This document shows positions 47,547 through 57,538 of a stretch of 64,000 nucleotides of DNA, piece by piece. Under the pieces are notes generated by a model. That model worked only from the letters and a program-made list of their open reading frames with translations, had not been told where the DNA came from and did not search any database. The position numbers and the translations under genes are program-made. Source of the stretch: Rickettsiales bacterium (GTDB lineage Bacteria > Pseudomonadota > Alphaproteobacteria > Rickettsiales > SXRF01); contig JAOAUZ010000001.1 of NCBI GenBank assembly GCA_025464625.1, positions 588,848 through 652,847 of the forward strand. The letters are read 5' to 3'. Within the stretch, counting starts at the first letter, position 1. Each line of letters begins with the position of its first letter.

Positions 47547-47581
47547 TTTTATAATTAATTTTTTATTGGAGAATAAATAAC

Positions 47582-49504
47582 GTGCCCAATATTGGCAAAA
47601 ATATTTTTGTGTGGGTGATATTTGGATTGCTGTTAATCGCCCTGTTCAACATGTTCAAAGATGGCACAGAACATCGTGGCAATTCGCTTCCTTTTTCAGA
47701 TTTTTTGGTAAAAGTTGATCAAGGACAAGTTGCCAATGTAACCATAAAAACTGGGTTTACCCGAAGCTCAAGCGTAATTGGTAATTTAACGGACGGCACG
47801 GTTTTTTATACACAAACACCTGATTATCCAAACCTTGTGGATCGTTTAACGGCAAAAGGCGTAAAAATAAATGTCACTACAGATGAAGGAAAAGAATCCA
47901 TCTGGAGTGTTATAGCATCCTTACTGCCTCTTGTTATATTCATACTTATTGGTGCATCGCTAATTAAACAAATGCAGGGCGGTGCTGGTGGGCGCGGCGG
48001 TGCATTGGGCTTTGGCAAGTCGCGGGCAAAATTACTCACCGAAAAAACTGAGCGCATAACTTTTGATGATGTTGCTGGCATTGAAGAAGCAAAAGATGAT
48101 CTCCATGAAGTTGTCGATTTCCTTAAAGACCCACAGAAATACCAACGTTTAGGTGCAAAAATACCGCGTGGATGTTTGCTGGTTGGACCTCCTGGAACTG
48201 GTAAAACCTTGCTCGCTCGCGCCATTGCGGGTGAAGCAAAGGTTCCTTTCTTTACAATATCTGGTTCAGATTTTGTGGAAATGTTTGTTGGTGTTGGCGC
48301 GTCACGCGTTCGTGATATGTTTGAACAAGGAAAAAAGAATGCTCCGTGCATAATTTTTATTGATGAAATAGATGCTGTTGGTCGTCATCGTGGTGCTGGG
48401 CATGGCGGTGGTAATGATGAACGTGAACAAACCCTGAATCAATTATTGGTGGAAATGGATGGTTTTGATGCGAATGAAAGCGTAATCATTGTTGCTGCCA
48501 CTAATCGTCCTGATGTTCTTGATCCTGCATTGCTGCGTCCAGGACGTTTTGACCGTCAGATTACTGTTCCTAATCCAGATGTGAATGGTCGTACCAAAAT
48601 CTTGGAGGTGCATTTACGCAAAGTACCTAAAGCACCAGATGTTGATGCTAAAATTATAGCCCGTGGCACACCCGGTTTTTCAGGTGCTGACCTTGCTAAT
48701 ATAGTGAATGAAGCAGCCCTGCTGGCTGCCCGTCTTGGCAAAAAAGTTGTAAGCCAACGTGATTTAGAGGCTGCCAAAGACAAGGTGATGATGGGTTCTG
48801 AACGTAAATCCATGGTGATGAGTGATGACGAGAAAAAAATGACTGCTTATCATGAAGGTGGACACGCTCTGGTATCTCTTTATTTCCCTGCTTCTGACCC
48901 AATTCACAAGGCCACCATTATTCCGCGTGGTCGTGCGCTTGGTATGGTTATGCGCCTTCCTGAGGCAGATAAGCTATCATATCTACGCGAAAAAATGACT
49001 GCTGATTTAGCTGTTTCTATGGGTGGTCGCGTTGCTGAAGAAATTATTTTTGGTTATGAAAAAGTATCAAGCGGTGCTTCATCAGATATAAAATACGCTA
49101 GTAAACTTGCCCGTGCTATGGTTACGGAATGGGGCATGAGCGACAAAATAGGACCGTTGTTCTATGGAGCAGAGCAACAGGAATCATTCCTTGGTTATGG
49201 TGCGCCAGCACGTTCATCATCTGAACAAATGGCAAATATAATTGATGATGAGGTAAAACGTTTAGTTGAAGAAGCGCACGATAACGCAAAAACCATCCTT
49301 ACCGAGCATATTGACGAGTTGCACAATATTGCTCAGGCATTGCTTGAATATGAAACTCTGACTGGTGATGAAATTCGTGGATTGCTTAAAGGCGAAGCAA
49401 TTAAGCGTGTTGAAATAGAAAAAAAAGTGGCAACTAAATCATCGCTTCCATCTTCACGCACCAAGAAGAATGATTCATTAGAAGATAATAAACCTGCGGA
49501 ATGA
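47582..49504 (+). CDS. ftsH: ATP-dependent zinc metalloprotease FtsH
   Basis: A membrane AAA+ protease, 640 aa, starting at GTG 47582. Two N-terminal helices ([18 protein letters not shown] and [18 protein letters not shown]) flank a periplasmic domain. Walker A is [11 protein letters not shown], Walker [18 protein letters not shown] region RPGRFDRQI. The zinc site is HEGGH in [13 protein letters not shown]. It degrades misassembled membrane proteins and regulators. glmM overlaps its stop by 4 nt. Confidence 0.97.
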   Translation: MPNIGKNIFVWVIFGLLLIALFNMFKDGTEHRGNSLPFSDFLVKVDQGQVANVTIKTGFTRSSSVIGNLTDGTVFYTQTPDYPNLVDRLTAKGVKINVTTDEGKESIWSVIASLLPLVIFILIGASLIKQMQGGAGGRGGALGFGKSRAKLLTEKTERITFDDVAGIEEAKDDLHEVVDFLKDPQKYQRLGAKIPRGCLLVGPPGTGKTLLARAIAGEAKVPFFTISGSDFVEMFVGVGASRVRDMFEQGKKNAPCIIFIDEIDAVGRHRGAGHGGGNDEREQTLNQLLVEMDGFDANESVIIVAATNRPDVLDPALLRPGRFDRQITVPNPDVNGRTKILEVHLRKVPKAPDVDAKIIARGTPGFSGADLANIVNEAALLAARLGKKVVSQRDLEAAKDKVMMGSERKSMVMSDDEKKMTAYHEGGHALVSLYFPASDPIHKATIIPRGRALGMVMRLPEADKLSYLREKMTADLAVSMGGRVAEEIIFGYEKVSSGASSDIKYASKLARAMVTEWGMSDKIGPLFYGAEQQESFLGYGAPARSSSEQMANIIDDEVKRLVEEAHDNAKTILTEHIDELHNIAQALLEYETLTGDEIRGLLKGEAIKRVEIEKKVATKSSLPSSRTKKNDSLEDNKPAE

Positions 49505-50865
49505 ATATGAAACTATTCGGAACAGACGGTATACGCGGAACAGCAAACTCTCACCCTATGACGGCAGATGTTGCCCTCAAGGTTGGTATGGCTGCTGGAC
49601 AACAGTTTTTGCGTGGAGAACATCGTCACCGTGTGGTTATCGCTAAAGACACAAGACTTTCTGGTTATCTTATAGAACCAGCACTCACCGCTGGTTTTAT
49701 CGCCGTCGGCATGGACGTGGTGTTGGTTGGTCCGATGCCAACACCTGCAGTTGCCATGTTGGTAAAATCTTTGCGTGCGGATCTTGGGGTTATGATTTCT
49801 GCTTCTCATAATCCTTATTACGATAATGGAATCAAACTTTTTGGTCCTGACGGCTACAAACTCTCTGATGAAGTTGAAAATGCAATCGAGACTCTTATCG
49901 CAGAGAATCGCTTTGATGCACGCGTAAGCCCAGATAAACTAGGTCGAGCGAAACGCTTGGATGATGCAGCCGGGCGTTATATAGAACACGCAAAAAGCAC
50001 TTTTCCCAAACATCTAAAACTTGATGGTCTGAAAATTGTTATAGATTGTGCCAATGGTGCTGCCTATCAGGTTGCACCAACTATCTTGCGTGAATTAGGT
50101 GCGGAGGTGGCGTGTATTGGAATACAGCCAGATGGTTTTAATATAAATGATAATTGTGGTTCAACATCGCCACAAATACTTTGTGAAACTGTAGTGCGCG
50201 AGAAAGCTGACATTGGTATCGCTCTTGATGGTGATGCTGATAGGCTTATTATTTGTGATGAAAATGGGAAAATAGCCGATGGCGATCAGCTAATGGCAAT
50301 AATCGCAACAAATCTTCATAAGGCTGGAACACTAGGTGGTGGCGGTGTTGTTGCCACACAAATGTCGAATATGGGGCTAGAAATTTATCTGAAAAAATTG
50401 GGTCTTACTCTGGCGCGCACCAACGTTGGGGATCGCTACGTCGTTGAACATATGCGCGAGCATGGATTTAACTTAGGTGGGGAGCAATCAGGACATATAA
50501 TCCTGAGTGATTATAGCACTACTGGTGATGGAATAATCGCAGCACTACAAATTTTGGCTTATCTGCGTGAAACTGGCGGGAAGTTTAGCAAGCATAGTAT
50601 GCTGTTCACGCCAATGCCGCAGTTGCTACGCAATGTAAAATATAGCGGAATATCTCCACTTAAAAATAACACCGTCCAACAGGCAATAAATAAAGCAACT
50701 GATGCGCTTGGAAGTAAAGGGCGGATATTCATCCGTGAATCAGGAACAGAGCCACTGATACGCATTATGGCTGAAGGCGAAAATAACGCAGAAATAACAA
50801 ATTTAGTTGATTCATTATGTCAGGAAGTAGCGAAAGCAACCCAAAACAGATTGGTCGCGTCTTAA
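49501..50865 (+). CDS. glmM: Phosphoglucosamine mutase GlmM
   Basis: Converts GlcN-6-P to GlcN-1-P on the way to UDP-GlcNAc for wall and LPS. The 454-aa protein has the phosphoserine loop [17 protein letters not shown] (Ser102), the metal loop DGDADRLI, the sugar loop GGEQSGHII and the phosphate loop [19 protein letters not shown] overlap with ftsH; its 3' end overlaps thiD by 49 nt. Confidence 0.97.
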   Translation: MNMKLFGTDGIRGTANSHPMTADVALKVGMAAGQQFLRGEHRHRVVIAKDTRLSGYLIEPALTAGFIAVGMDVVLVGPMPTPAVAMLVKSLRADLGVMISASHNPYYDNGIKLFGPDGYKLSDEVENAIETLIAENRFDARVSPDKLGRAKRLDDAAGRYIEHAKSTFPKHLKLDGLKIVIDCANGAAYQVAPTILRELGAEVACIGIQPDGFNINDNCGSTSPQILCETVVREKADIGIALDGDADRLIICDENGKIADGDQLMAIIATNLHKAGTLGGGGVVATQMSNMGLEIYLKKLGLTLARTNVGDRYVVEHMREHGFNLGGEQSGHIILSDYSTTGDGIIAALQILAYLRETGGKFSKHSMLFTPMPQLLRNVKYSGISPLKNNTVQQAINKATDALGSKGRIFIRESGTEPLIRIMAEGENNAEITNLVDSLCQEVAKATQNRLVAS

Positions 50866-51644
50866 TCATCGCTGGTTCTGATTCTGGCGGTGGTGCTGGC
50901 GTTCAAGGCGATATTAAAACTGTGACTTGCCTTGGCGGATATGCTGCAACTGCAATAACTGCACTCACGGCACAAAACACATTAGGCGTATTTGCCATTC
51001 ATGATGTTCCAGAAGATTTTATCGCACAACAAATAAAATTGGTGTTGGATGATATAGGTGCTGACGCTCTTAAAACTGGAATGTTGAATAAAGAAAGCGT
51101 GATTAAGGTAGTATCTGATACCATATCCCAATATCCGCATATCCCTTTGGTTCTGGATCCAGTTATGTTTGCAAAGGGCGGGGCAGCACTTCTAGAACAA
51201 ACAGCACTTGTTACGCTAAAAGATCACCTTATCCCTATGGCAACCATCATAACCCCCAATATTCCTGAAGCAGAATATTTATCAGAAACTGCCATAAAAA
51301 CTGTTACTGATATGCGCCATGCTGCCAGTAAAATTCTAAATCTTGGCTGCAAAGCTGTGCTACTAAAAGGTGGACATTTAGACAACGAAGTCGTTACAGA
51401 TTTATTACTAACGCCAGAAGGCGAAACAATATTTGAACAACCGCGCGTTATTAGCAAAAATACACATGGAACTGGTTGCACACTTGCTTCTGCTATCGCC
51501 ACTGGTATTGCCCAAAAATTATCGCTTACAGATGCGGTGAGCAGAGCGCGAAGTTATGTTTTGGAAGCTATAAAAACTGCACCAAACATTGGCGGTGGGC
51601 ATGGACCACTAAATCACAGTCATACGGTAAAAAAATTTATCTAG
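50817..51644 (+). CDS. thiD: Hydroxymethylpyrimidine (phospho)kinase ThiD
   Basis: A ribokinase-family enzyme of thiamine synthesis, 275 aa. Substrate motif [18 protein letters not shown] near residues 19-36, and the anion-hole/catalytic segment [16 protein letters not shown]. The ATG lies 49 nt inside glmM, with no better start downstream. The stop CTAG is shared with the convergent gene at 51641. Confidence 0.93.
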   Translation: MSGSSESNPKQIGRVLIIAGSDSGGGAGVQGDIKTVTCLGGYAATAITALTAQNTLGVFAIHDVPEDFIAQQIKLVLDDIGADALKTGMLNKESVIKVVSDTISQYPHIPLVLDPVMFAKGGAALLEQTALVTLKDHLIPMATIITPNIPEAEYLSETAIKTVTDMRHAASKILNLGCKAVLLKGGHLDNEVVTDLLLTPEGETIFEQPRVISKNTHGTGCTLASAIATGIAQKLSLTDAVSRARSYVLEAIKTAPNIGGGHGPLNHSHTVKKFI

Positions 51645-52747
51645 TGGAGAGTTCTACTAACTGGGGTTGCTCTCTCAGCTTCATAACGTTCAACGAACGA
51701 GCGGGCTGGAGTTGGGTTATCATACTCCACAACAGGTTTCTGTTGGGTAGGAATTTGTGGAGTTGTAGGTGCTACTGTTTCAACGTGGTGATGCTTAACA
51801 CGCTGCAAACGCTCCCCGACACCGCGAAGTGCATAGCGTGCTTTGCCAACAAGACTCAAAGGATCTTTTACAGAGCTAGGTGCTACACCAGATACTTTAC
51901 CCTCTACAGCAAAAGCCAACTCCGAAACTTTTACACGACCAGCATTTAAATTCTCAGCTATCTTGGTAATAGGTATATGTTGGTCAACTGCTTCTACGAC
52001 AGATTGTTTTTCCTGTGAACTCAATTTATCAAAGGCTTTCCCGTACTGACTTTTTACAAATTGACTAAGATCATCATTGGCATTTATGAAAACGTCTAAA
52101 ACCTGCGCACGAGCAATTACTTTTCCTTTTCTATGTTCTTTCCTAAGCTCTTCAATGCGTTCGTGAGTTGTTGGCTCATTCAGATTAAATAATTTTTTGC
52201 TTGCCCATTTCAGTGGTGACTCTAATACTTTATGAATAGCAAAACCAGCAAACCCTTTAGCCATATATGCACCAGCCATTGCAAGGGGTGCGAGACCAGC
52301 TGTAGAAAATCCAGCTGTAATAGTCATCATCACAGCAACTGTTCCAAGAAGTGAGGCAACAGTCACCAGCATCCCTACATTTCTACGTTTTTTTAGCTTA
52401 CTAAGCTCATCTTCAATAACTTTATTTCCAGAAATTCCTCTTGCAGGATCACCTTTTGCAACTAGATCAAGATCTTTATCCCTTATTTTCTTTGGAGATT
52501 TTCCAAGTTGTGCAGCCACTTCGTCCCTGTACATTTCACGCAGAAAAGTACGCCTGCTCTGATAGCTTGCCTGATTTATCATTACGCTTGCAGCGGCTGC
52601 AACGCCAACACCAATTATTAAGGGTGCGCCCTCAAGACCAGCCGCCGCACCACCAATCGCCGAGCTAACAGCCTCCTTGGCGATATAGCCGCTCCCAGCT
52701 TCGCCTGCGCTTTCCCTCATTGTTCCAGTTTCAGCTATTAATGACAC
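51641..52747 (-). CDS. Unrecognised 368-aa protein with two hydrophobic regions
   Basis: The gene starts at GTG 52747 with AAGGAG 9 nt upstream, a clear ribosome site. Residues about 24-57 are Ala/Gly-rich and hydrophobic (AAAGLEGAPLIIGVGVAAAA); residues about 124-171 form a second long hydrophobic stretch (VTVASLLGTVAVMMTITAG). Between them is a charged segment ending KLKKRR, and after them a helical charged domain (about 190-310). The last 45 residues are Pro/Thr-rich with an HHH motif. There is no cleavable signal peptide. I do not recognise a family. The two hydrophobic hairpins suggest membrane insertion; a secreted or pore-like role is possible but unproven. Codon use is like its neighbours. 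Confidence 0.75.
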   Translation of the reverse strand: MSLIAETGTMRESAGEAGSGYIAKEAVSSAIGGAAAGLEGAPLIIGVGVAAAASVMINQASYQSRRTFLREMYRDEVAAQLGKSPKKIRDKDLDLVAKGDPARGISGNKVIEDELSKLKKRRNVGMLVTVASLLGTVAVMMTITAGFSTAGLAPLAMAGAYMAKGFAGFAIHKVLESPLKWASKKLFNLNEPTTHERIEELRKEHRKGKVIARAQVLDVFINANDDLSQFVKSQYGKAFDKLSSQEKQSVVEAVDQHIPITKIAENLNAGRVKVSELAFAVEGKVSGVAPSSVKDPLSLVGKARYALRGVGERLQRVKHHHVETVAPTTPQIPTQQKPVVEYDNPTPARSFVERYEAERATPVSRTLH

Positions 52748-52826
52748 TTGTTAACACTCCTTTTCATTTTCCATTCTACATGAAAAATTATAAAGAAATG
52801 TGACAATTTTGTGAAAAGTAATGTGA

Positions 52827-53381
52827 CTACAGAACCATAGCCAGATATTCGCGGGCATGTTTAACATAATTTTCCGCAGAAATTGGTATAAACCTTTGTT
52901 CTTCCTCAGTTAAATCCCGAAAATATTTGGCGGGACTGCCAGCCCAAAGCTGCCCTTTTGGCACTCGTTTATTAGGTGTTACCAGTGCACCAGCCGCCAC
53001 TTGCGCCCCAGATTCCACCACAACGCCGTCCATTAACGTCGCCCTCATCCCTATAAAACAACTATCTTCCAGCGTGCAGGCGTGAAGCAGCGCGGAATGA
53101 CCGATTGTAACATTTGAACCAATTATTGTTGGGCCAGTTCGGCGGGTAACATGTATTACCGTTCCATCTTGAATATTGGTGCGGTTGCCGATGCGGATAT
53201 AATTTACATCACCACGCACCACACAACCAAACCAAACGCCAGAATCTTCGCCAATCTCCACATCACCAATTACCGCAGCACCAGCAGCAATAAAGGCTTT
53301 TGGCGAAATGCGCGGAGAAATTCCATCTGGTGCATACTCGCCACGATAGGGTAGAATTATTGGTGATGGTTTGTTATTCAT
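52827..53381 (-). CDS. Gamma-class carbonic anhydrase family protein
   Basis: A 184-aa left-handed beta-helix protein with hexapeptide repeats (IGDVEIGEDSGVWFGCVVRG). The three zinc histidines are visible: His77 (TVIHVTR), His95 and His100 (IGHSALLHAC). Related proteins (YrdA, PaaY) range from active carbonic anhydrase to unknown roles. It overlaps argC by 4 nt. Confidence 0.9.
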   Translation of the reverse strand: MNNKPSPIILPYRGEYAPDGISPRISPKAFIAAGAAVIGDVEIGEDSGVWFGCVVRGDVNYIRIGNRTNIQDGTVIHVTRRTGPTIIGSNVTIGHSALLHACTLEDSCFIGMRATLMDGVVVESGAQVAAGALVTPNKRVPKGQLWAGSPAKYFRDLTEEEQRFIPISAENYVKHAREYLAMVL

Positions 53382-54421
53382 GGAAACACCGCCGTAAGTT
53401 CCAATCCTGTTGCTTCATGAAAGCCAAACATAACATTCATATTCTGCACCGCCTGACCAGACGCGCCTTTGACCAGATTATCAATAACTGAAACTATGAT
53501 TGCCCGACCAGCGATTCTATCCACAAATACGTTCATTACACAATCATTTGTGCCACGAACTTGGTGAGTGGATGGCATAACCCCAGCAGGTAGCACATGC
53601 ACAAATTGTTCTTTATTATAGGTAGATTCTAATTTTTTCCGCAAATCATCAACTGTTTTGCCTGCGCTTAACTGCATATAAATTGTCGATAAAATCCCAC
53701 GATTCATTGGCATTAGATGCGGTGTGAACGTCACCATAATTTCTTTGCCAGAAGCTACGCTTAAATTTTGTTCTATTTCTGGTGCATGACGGTGAGCAGC
53801 GATTCCGTAAGCTTTAATTCCTTCATTCACCTCGCTGAATAAATTAGCTTGTGAGGCTGCTCGCCCTGCCCCTGTTATTCCTGACTTTGCATCAATAATA
53901 ATATTTTCTGAACTTATCAAACCAGCAGCAAGTAATGGCATAAGCGGCAAACTTGAAGTCGTTGGATAACATCCCGGATTGGCAACCAACCGAGCGTTTT
54001 TTATTTTCTCTCTGGCATGTTCAGTAAGTCCATAAACCGCAGTTTTTTGCAACTCAATCGCCTGATGCGCATGACCATACCACTGGGCATAAGTTTCTAC
54101 ATTATATAGACGAAAATCAGCGGACAAATCCACAATCCGAACATGTTTAGGCAGTCCAGCAATTACTGTCTGCGTTGTACCATGTGGAAGGCAACAAAAT
54201 ACCAAATCAATATTTGTAAAATCCACCTGTTCAAGAGAGATAAGTTTTGGCAATCCTTTGAACCGTAAGTGCGGATAGACATCACCAATATCTTTTCCTG
54301 CCTGCGAATCGCCAGTAAGTGCCGCTATATTGGCGTGTGGATGGACAAGCAAAAGCCGAATAAGCTCCACCCCTGTGTATCCACTTGCACCAACTATTGC
54401 TATATTAATTTTATCTTTCAT
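53378..54421 (-). CDS. argC: N-acetyl-gamma-glutamyl-phosphate reductase ArgC
   Basis: Third step of arginine synthesis, NADPH-dependent. The 347-aa protein has the cofactor motif VGASGYTGVELIRLL (residues 10-24) and the catalytic Cys in VANPGCYPTTS. Length is normal. argH is in the same window (59513) but elsewhere. It is preceded by the rpsI terminator. Confidence 0.96.
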   Translation of the reverse strand: MKDKINIAIVGASGYTGVELIRLLLVHPHANIAALTGDSQAGKDIGDVYPHLRFKGLPKLISLEQVDFTNIDLVFCCLPHGTTQTVIAGLPKHVRIVDLSADFRLYNVETYAQWYGHAHQAIELQKTAVYGLTEHAREKIKNARLVANPGCYPTTSSLPLMPLLAAGLISSENIIIDAKSGITGAGRAASQANLFSEVNEGIKAYGIAAHRHAPEIEQNLSVASGKEIMVTFTPHLMPMNRGILSTIYMQLSAGKTVDDLRKKLESTYNKEQFVHVLPAGVMPSTHQVRGTNDCVMNVFVDRIAGRAIIVSVIDNLVKGASGQAVQNMNVMFGFHEATGLELTAVFP

Positions 54422-54456
54422 GTTGGAAACCTAACAAATAAACGTGATTTCAGATA

Positions 54457-54483
54457 CAAAAAAAGCACCATACAGGTGCTTTT
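54457..54483 (-). terminator. Terminator after rplM-rpsI
   Basis: On the minus strand AAAAGCACC (54483-54475), 5-nt loop, GGTGCTTTT (54469-54461), running on into more T. It ends the ribosomal transcript before argC. Confidence 0.88.
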
Positions 54484-54514
54484 CTTGAAAAAATATACCG
54501 CACCAAACTGTGTA

Positions 54515-55018
54515 TTAGCGTTTCGAGAACTGGAAGCTACGGCGAGCTTTCTTATGACCGTATTTCTTACGTTCAACCACACGGCTATCGCGGGTAAGGA
54601 AACCGCCTTGACGCAATTGTTTGTGGAAAATAGCGTCATATTCATCAAGCGCACGGCTGATTCCATGACGGACAGCGCCAGCTTGACCAGATAAACCACC
54701 GCCAACCACTGTGCAATTAACATCAAAGTTACCAATACGATCAATCGCACCAAACGGCTGATTGATTATCATACGAAGCACTGGGCGGGCAAAATAAACC
54801 GCAAGCTCACGACCATTAACAGTAATTTTTCCAGTTCCACGTTTCAAGAAAACTCGTGCAACAGCGTCTTTACGGCGACCAGTGCCATAGCAAATCAATT
54901 CTTTATCATTAGAACCAAAAGATTCCTTCTTTGAAGTTTTTGCCGCTACTGCTTTTGCAGGAACTTTAGCACCAGTTCTAGGGGCTGGGGATGTTGCTTT
55001 TACTGCTGATTTAGCCAC
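54515..55018 (-). CDS. rpsI: 30S ribosomal protein S9
   Basis: A 167-aa S9 with an N-terminal Ala/Lys/Pro-rich extension of about 40 residues before the conserved start [18 protein letters not shown]. The C-terminal tail [12 protein letters not shown] reaches the P site. It lies 5 nt downstream of rplM, the normal pair. Confidence 0.97.
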   Translation of the reverse strand: MAKSAVKATSPAPRTGAKVPAKAVAAKTSKKESFGSNDKELICYGTGRRKDAVARVFLKRGTGKITVNGRELAVYFARPVLRMIINQPFGAIDRIGNFDVNCTVVGGGLSGQAGAVRHGISRALDEYDAIFHKQLRQGGFLTRDSRVVERKKYGHKKARRSFQFSKR

Positions 55019-55023
55019 GTCAA

Positions 55024-55485
55024 TTACCTCTTATTTTTTGAATTTTTTGAAGCGAAGTCATACACTTCTGGTTTTTGTGCATCATGCGGATGTTCTTTGC
55101 CACCATATACGCGGAGCTTACCAAGCTGGTCACGCGCCAAAGGGCTTTCTTTGGGCATCATACGCTCAACAGCTTTCTCAATAACACGCTCAGGATACGG
55201 GCTGTTAAGAATAAATTCAGGAGTAGCTGTTTTTATACCACCCGGATGCCCTGTATGGCGGTGGTAAACCTTATTGGTACGCTTTTTACCCGTTAGCTTC
55301 ACCTTGTCAGCATTGATAACGACAACATGGTCACCAGTATCAATATGTGGTGTAAAAATTGTTTTGTGTTTACCGCGCAAAATTTTAGCGATATTCGAGG
55401 CTAAACGCCCAAGAACAACGCCTTCTGCATCAATGATAAGCCACTTTTTTGTTACTTCAGACGGCTTTGCCGAATAGGTCTGCAT
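55024..55485 (-). CDS. rplM: 50S ribosomal protein L13
   Basis: From ATG 55485, the start used by the family ([11 protein letters not shown]), the protein is 153 aa; AAGGTG lies 9 nt upstream. An in-frame TTG at 55497 would add four residues. Signature [16 protein letters not shown] and the [13 protein letters not shown] segment are typical. Confidence 0.97.
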   Translation of the reverse strand: MQTYSAKPSEVTKKWLIIDAEGVVLGRLASNIAKILRGKHKTIFTPHIDTGDHVVVINADKVKLTGKKRTNKVYHRHTGHPGGIKTATPEFILNSPYPERVIEKAVERMMPKESPLARDQLGKLRVYGGKEHPHDAQKPEVYDFASKNSKNKR

Positions 55486-55541
55486 AAAAACCAACACCTT
55501 AACTATGAAATTCTACATTAATTATATTAAAAAGGAGCTGG

Positions 55542-55570
55542 AATTTATTGTAAGGTCGCGAGCAAGTCAA
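55542..55570 (-). promoter_or_regulatory. Promoter for rplM-rpsI
   Basis: On the minus strand TTGACT (55570-55565), 17-bp spacer, TAAATT (55547-55542), about 57 nt before the rplM ATG. An AGCTATT/AATAGCT inverted repeat overlaps its upstream edge. Confidence 0.55.
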
Positions 55571-55600
55571 TAGCTAATTTACAGCTATTTAAACCTTTTT

Positions 55601-56053
55601 CTAACTTCTTAAAAAAACCTTGAAACGCATACCGCCGAATATAGCATCCACCCTGTTTCCTTCACCCAATGGTAGCAAGCATTGACGGTATTTCACTACA
55701 TCATTGTGGAGGTTTATAAACTCCCCCTCATCAAGCAATGGCGAACAAGTTTCGATTACTTTAGCGTAACTACTTGCTAACTTGCTCGCATTTGGCGAAG
55801 CAATTCCAGACCCATCATCGCCTACAAGGTCACCCTGATAAGCGTGCTGTATCTCTTTCCCTAGATAAGTGTAGTTATAATCAGGCTTAGAAAGATCTTT
55901 AACATGGATAAGAAAACAATAGTCCCATAGATCCTGAAGATCATCAGGGTCTATATCAGCTTCCGTAGGCATTGCATTGTGTTTACGCAATTTTTCCCAA
56001 TAAGCCATTAATCTAAGTGTAATCCTGCGTTCAACCCCTGATGTTTCGTGCAT
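55601..56053 (-). CDS. PAS_5 domain protein
   Basis: A 150-aa soluble protein with the alphaproteobacterial PAS_5 pattern: LMAYWEKLRKHNAMPTEADI, FLIHVKDLSKPDYNYTYLG and LPLGEGNRVDAIFGGM. The family is common in alphaproteobacteria, usually as stand-alone sensors of unknown ligand. It sits 75 nt after ftsE on the same strand, where ftsX would be expected. Confidence 0.8.
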   Translation of the reverse strand: MHETSGVERRITLRLMAYWEKLRKHNAMPTEADIDPDDLQDLWDYCFLIHVKDLSKPDYNYTYLGKEIQHAYQGDLVGDDGSGIASPNASKLASSYAKVIETCSPLLDEGEFINLHNDVVKYRQCLLPLGEGNRVDAIFGGMRFKVFLRS

Positions 56054-56128
56054 TTTGATAACTATATGATTTATAATGAATACTACCCAGTGATGGTAAC
56101 ATAATTAAAGGCATAAATATAGCATTTT

Positions 56129-56839
56129 TTACAATATACTTTCATTAAAACTGCTAAAATCTGGAACTAATGATGACTGCTTAAGCAAATAACCATTTTT
56201 TAAGCGCAATGTTGGGTAATTAAACAATGAAATAAGATGTTCGTCATGGCTGGCTATAAGAACCGTAGTGCCTGTCTGGTTAAGCGCCTCAAATAAATAC
56301 ATAAAACGCTGTGCCAAATCGGAATCAAGGTTACCAGTTGGCTCATCCGCCAGTAATATATCAGGCTTGGTAATAACCGCACGGGCAATGGCTGCACGCT
56401 GTTTTTGACCGCCAGAAAGAGTGGCTGGTTTAGCATTTTGATGTTCAGAAAGTCCAATCCATTCTAATAGCTCTATTGCCTTTGGGGTAACCTCTTCATC
56501 CGATTCTCCTGCCACTTTTAGTGGAAGTGATACATTTTCAAGAACAGTTAGATGATCAAGCAAACGATAATCTTGAAGAACAATACCTATTCTCCTGCGC
56601 AACCTTGGAAGTTCTTCGCGTTTCATATTAGTGACATTTTCACCGAACATATGAAATTTTCCATTTGTTGCCCTCCCTTGTAAAGAAAGAAGAGACAGCA
56701 AGGTACTCTTGCCAGCACCGCTTGCTCCCGTAAGGAAATGGAAAGACCCACGCTCCAGCGTAAGCGATACATCTTTTAATATAGGCTGCCCAGCCGTATA
56801 TTCCATTGCAATATGTTCTAAAGTAATCATCGTATTCAC
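56129..56839 (-). CDS. ftsE: Cell division ATP-binding protein FtsE
   Basis: A 236-aa ABC ATPase that with FtsX controls septal wall hydrolases. Walker A GASGAGKSTLLSLL, signature LSGGQKQRAAIARAV, Walker B DILLADEPTGNLD, H-loop IASHDEHLI. The start is GTG 56839 or ATG 56830; neither has a clear ribosome site. It is divergent from the zinc-ribbon gene as in many alphaproteobacteria, but ftsX does not follow. Confidence 0.9.
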   Translation of the reverse strand: MNTMITLEHIAMEYTAGQPILKDVSLTLERGSFHFLTGASGAGKSTLLSLLSLQGRATNGKFHMFGENVTNMKREELPRLRRRIGIVLQDYRLLDHLTVLENVSLPLKVAGESDEEVTPKAIELLEWIGLSEHQNAKPATLSGGQKQRAAIARAVITKPDILLADEPTGNLDSDLAQRFMYLFEALNQTGTTVLIASHDEHLISLFNYPTLRLKNGYLLKQSSLVPDFSSFNESIL

Positions 56840-56881
56840 TTTTTTGATGCACTAATCATAATCAAAGATTATACAAGTAAT

Positions 56882-57538
56882 ATGATTTTACAATGCAAAA
56901 ACTGCAATGCCCGTTATCTTGTTCCCGACCAAGCTGTTGGAGCGAATGGGAGAACCGTTCGTTGTGCAAAATGCAGCCATAGTTGGTTCGAAAATCCAAT
57001 TTCTGTCGCAACTTCGGCGGTATCAGCAGAAATTCCTGACTTTGATACAATGATTGGCAATATAAACGCCACACCTAAACCACTTGCTGCTGGTTCTAAT
57101 CTTCCAGCACATATAGCACATACTCCTGCTGGATTAAAAACAATGGTAGCTGTTTGTGCTGTTCTTGTCGTCGCAGTCTCTCTGTTCATGGTTAAGCCTA
57201 AATTGTTTGGTATATTCCCGAGCAAAGGACTAGTTTTATCTGATATACAGATACAGAAACATACTGACGAAAAGACTAATACGGTTGAAATTACTGGTAA
57301 TATTCTAAATTCAACGAATGATCCGCGTAAAGTTCCAAATTTAAGAATCATGCTGCTGGATGGTGCAAACAATCCGCTGCAATCATGGGAATATAAAAGT
57401 AATGGAGAAACGTTGAAGCCCAATGAAACCATGCCTTTCAGCAGTGGCGACCTTAATATAAAATTCTCCATTGCCAAACGTTTTGTGGTAGACATGGGAA
57501 CACCTATGGAATTGGCATTGCGACGTAAACCTCAATGA
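56882..57538 (+). CDS. Zinc-ribbon (MJ0042-type) membrane protein
   Basis: A 218-aa protein with an N-terminal zinc ribbon of two CxxC pairs (CKNCNARYLVP and RCAKCSHSWFENP), a linker, a single transmembrane helix (TMVAVCAVLVVAVSLFMV, about residues 82-99) and a C-terminal periplasmic DUF3426-like domain. The MJ0042 family is frequent next to ftsE in alphaproteobacteria. Role unknown. It overlaps hpt by 4 nt. Confidence 0.87.
   Translation: MILQCKNCNARYLVPDQAVGANGRTVRCAKCSHSWFENPISVATSAVSAEIPDFDTMIGNINATPKPLAAGSNLPAHIAHTPAGLKTMVAVCAVLVVAVSLFMVKPKLFGIFPSKGLVLSDIQIQKHTDEKTNTVEITGNILNSTNDPRKVPNLRIMLLDGANNPLQSWEYKSNGETLKPNETMPFSSGDLNIKFSIAKRFVVDMGTPMELALRRKPQ

Noticed and set aside
47824-48351. 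A 175-codon minus-strand frame inside ftsH
   Set aside because: It is a shadow of the conserved AAA+ domain; codon periodicity belongs to FtsH.
54269-54694. A 141-codon plus-strand open frame over argC, the terminator and rpsI
   Set aside because: It is antisense to two certain genes and crosses a terminator; the sequence has no recognisable domain.
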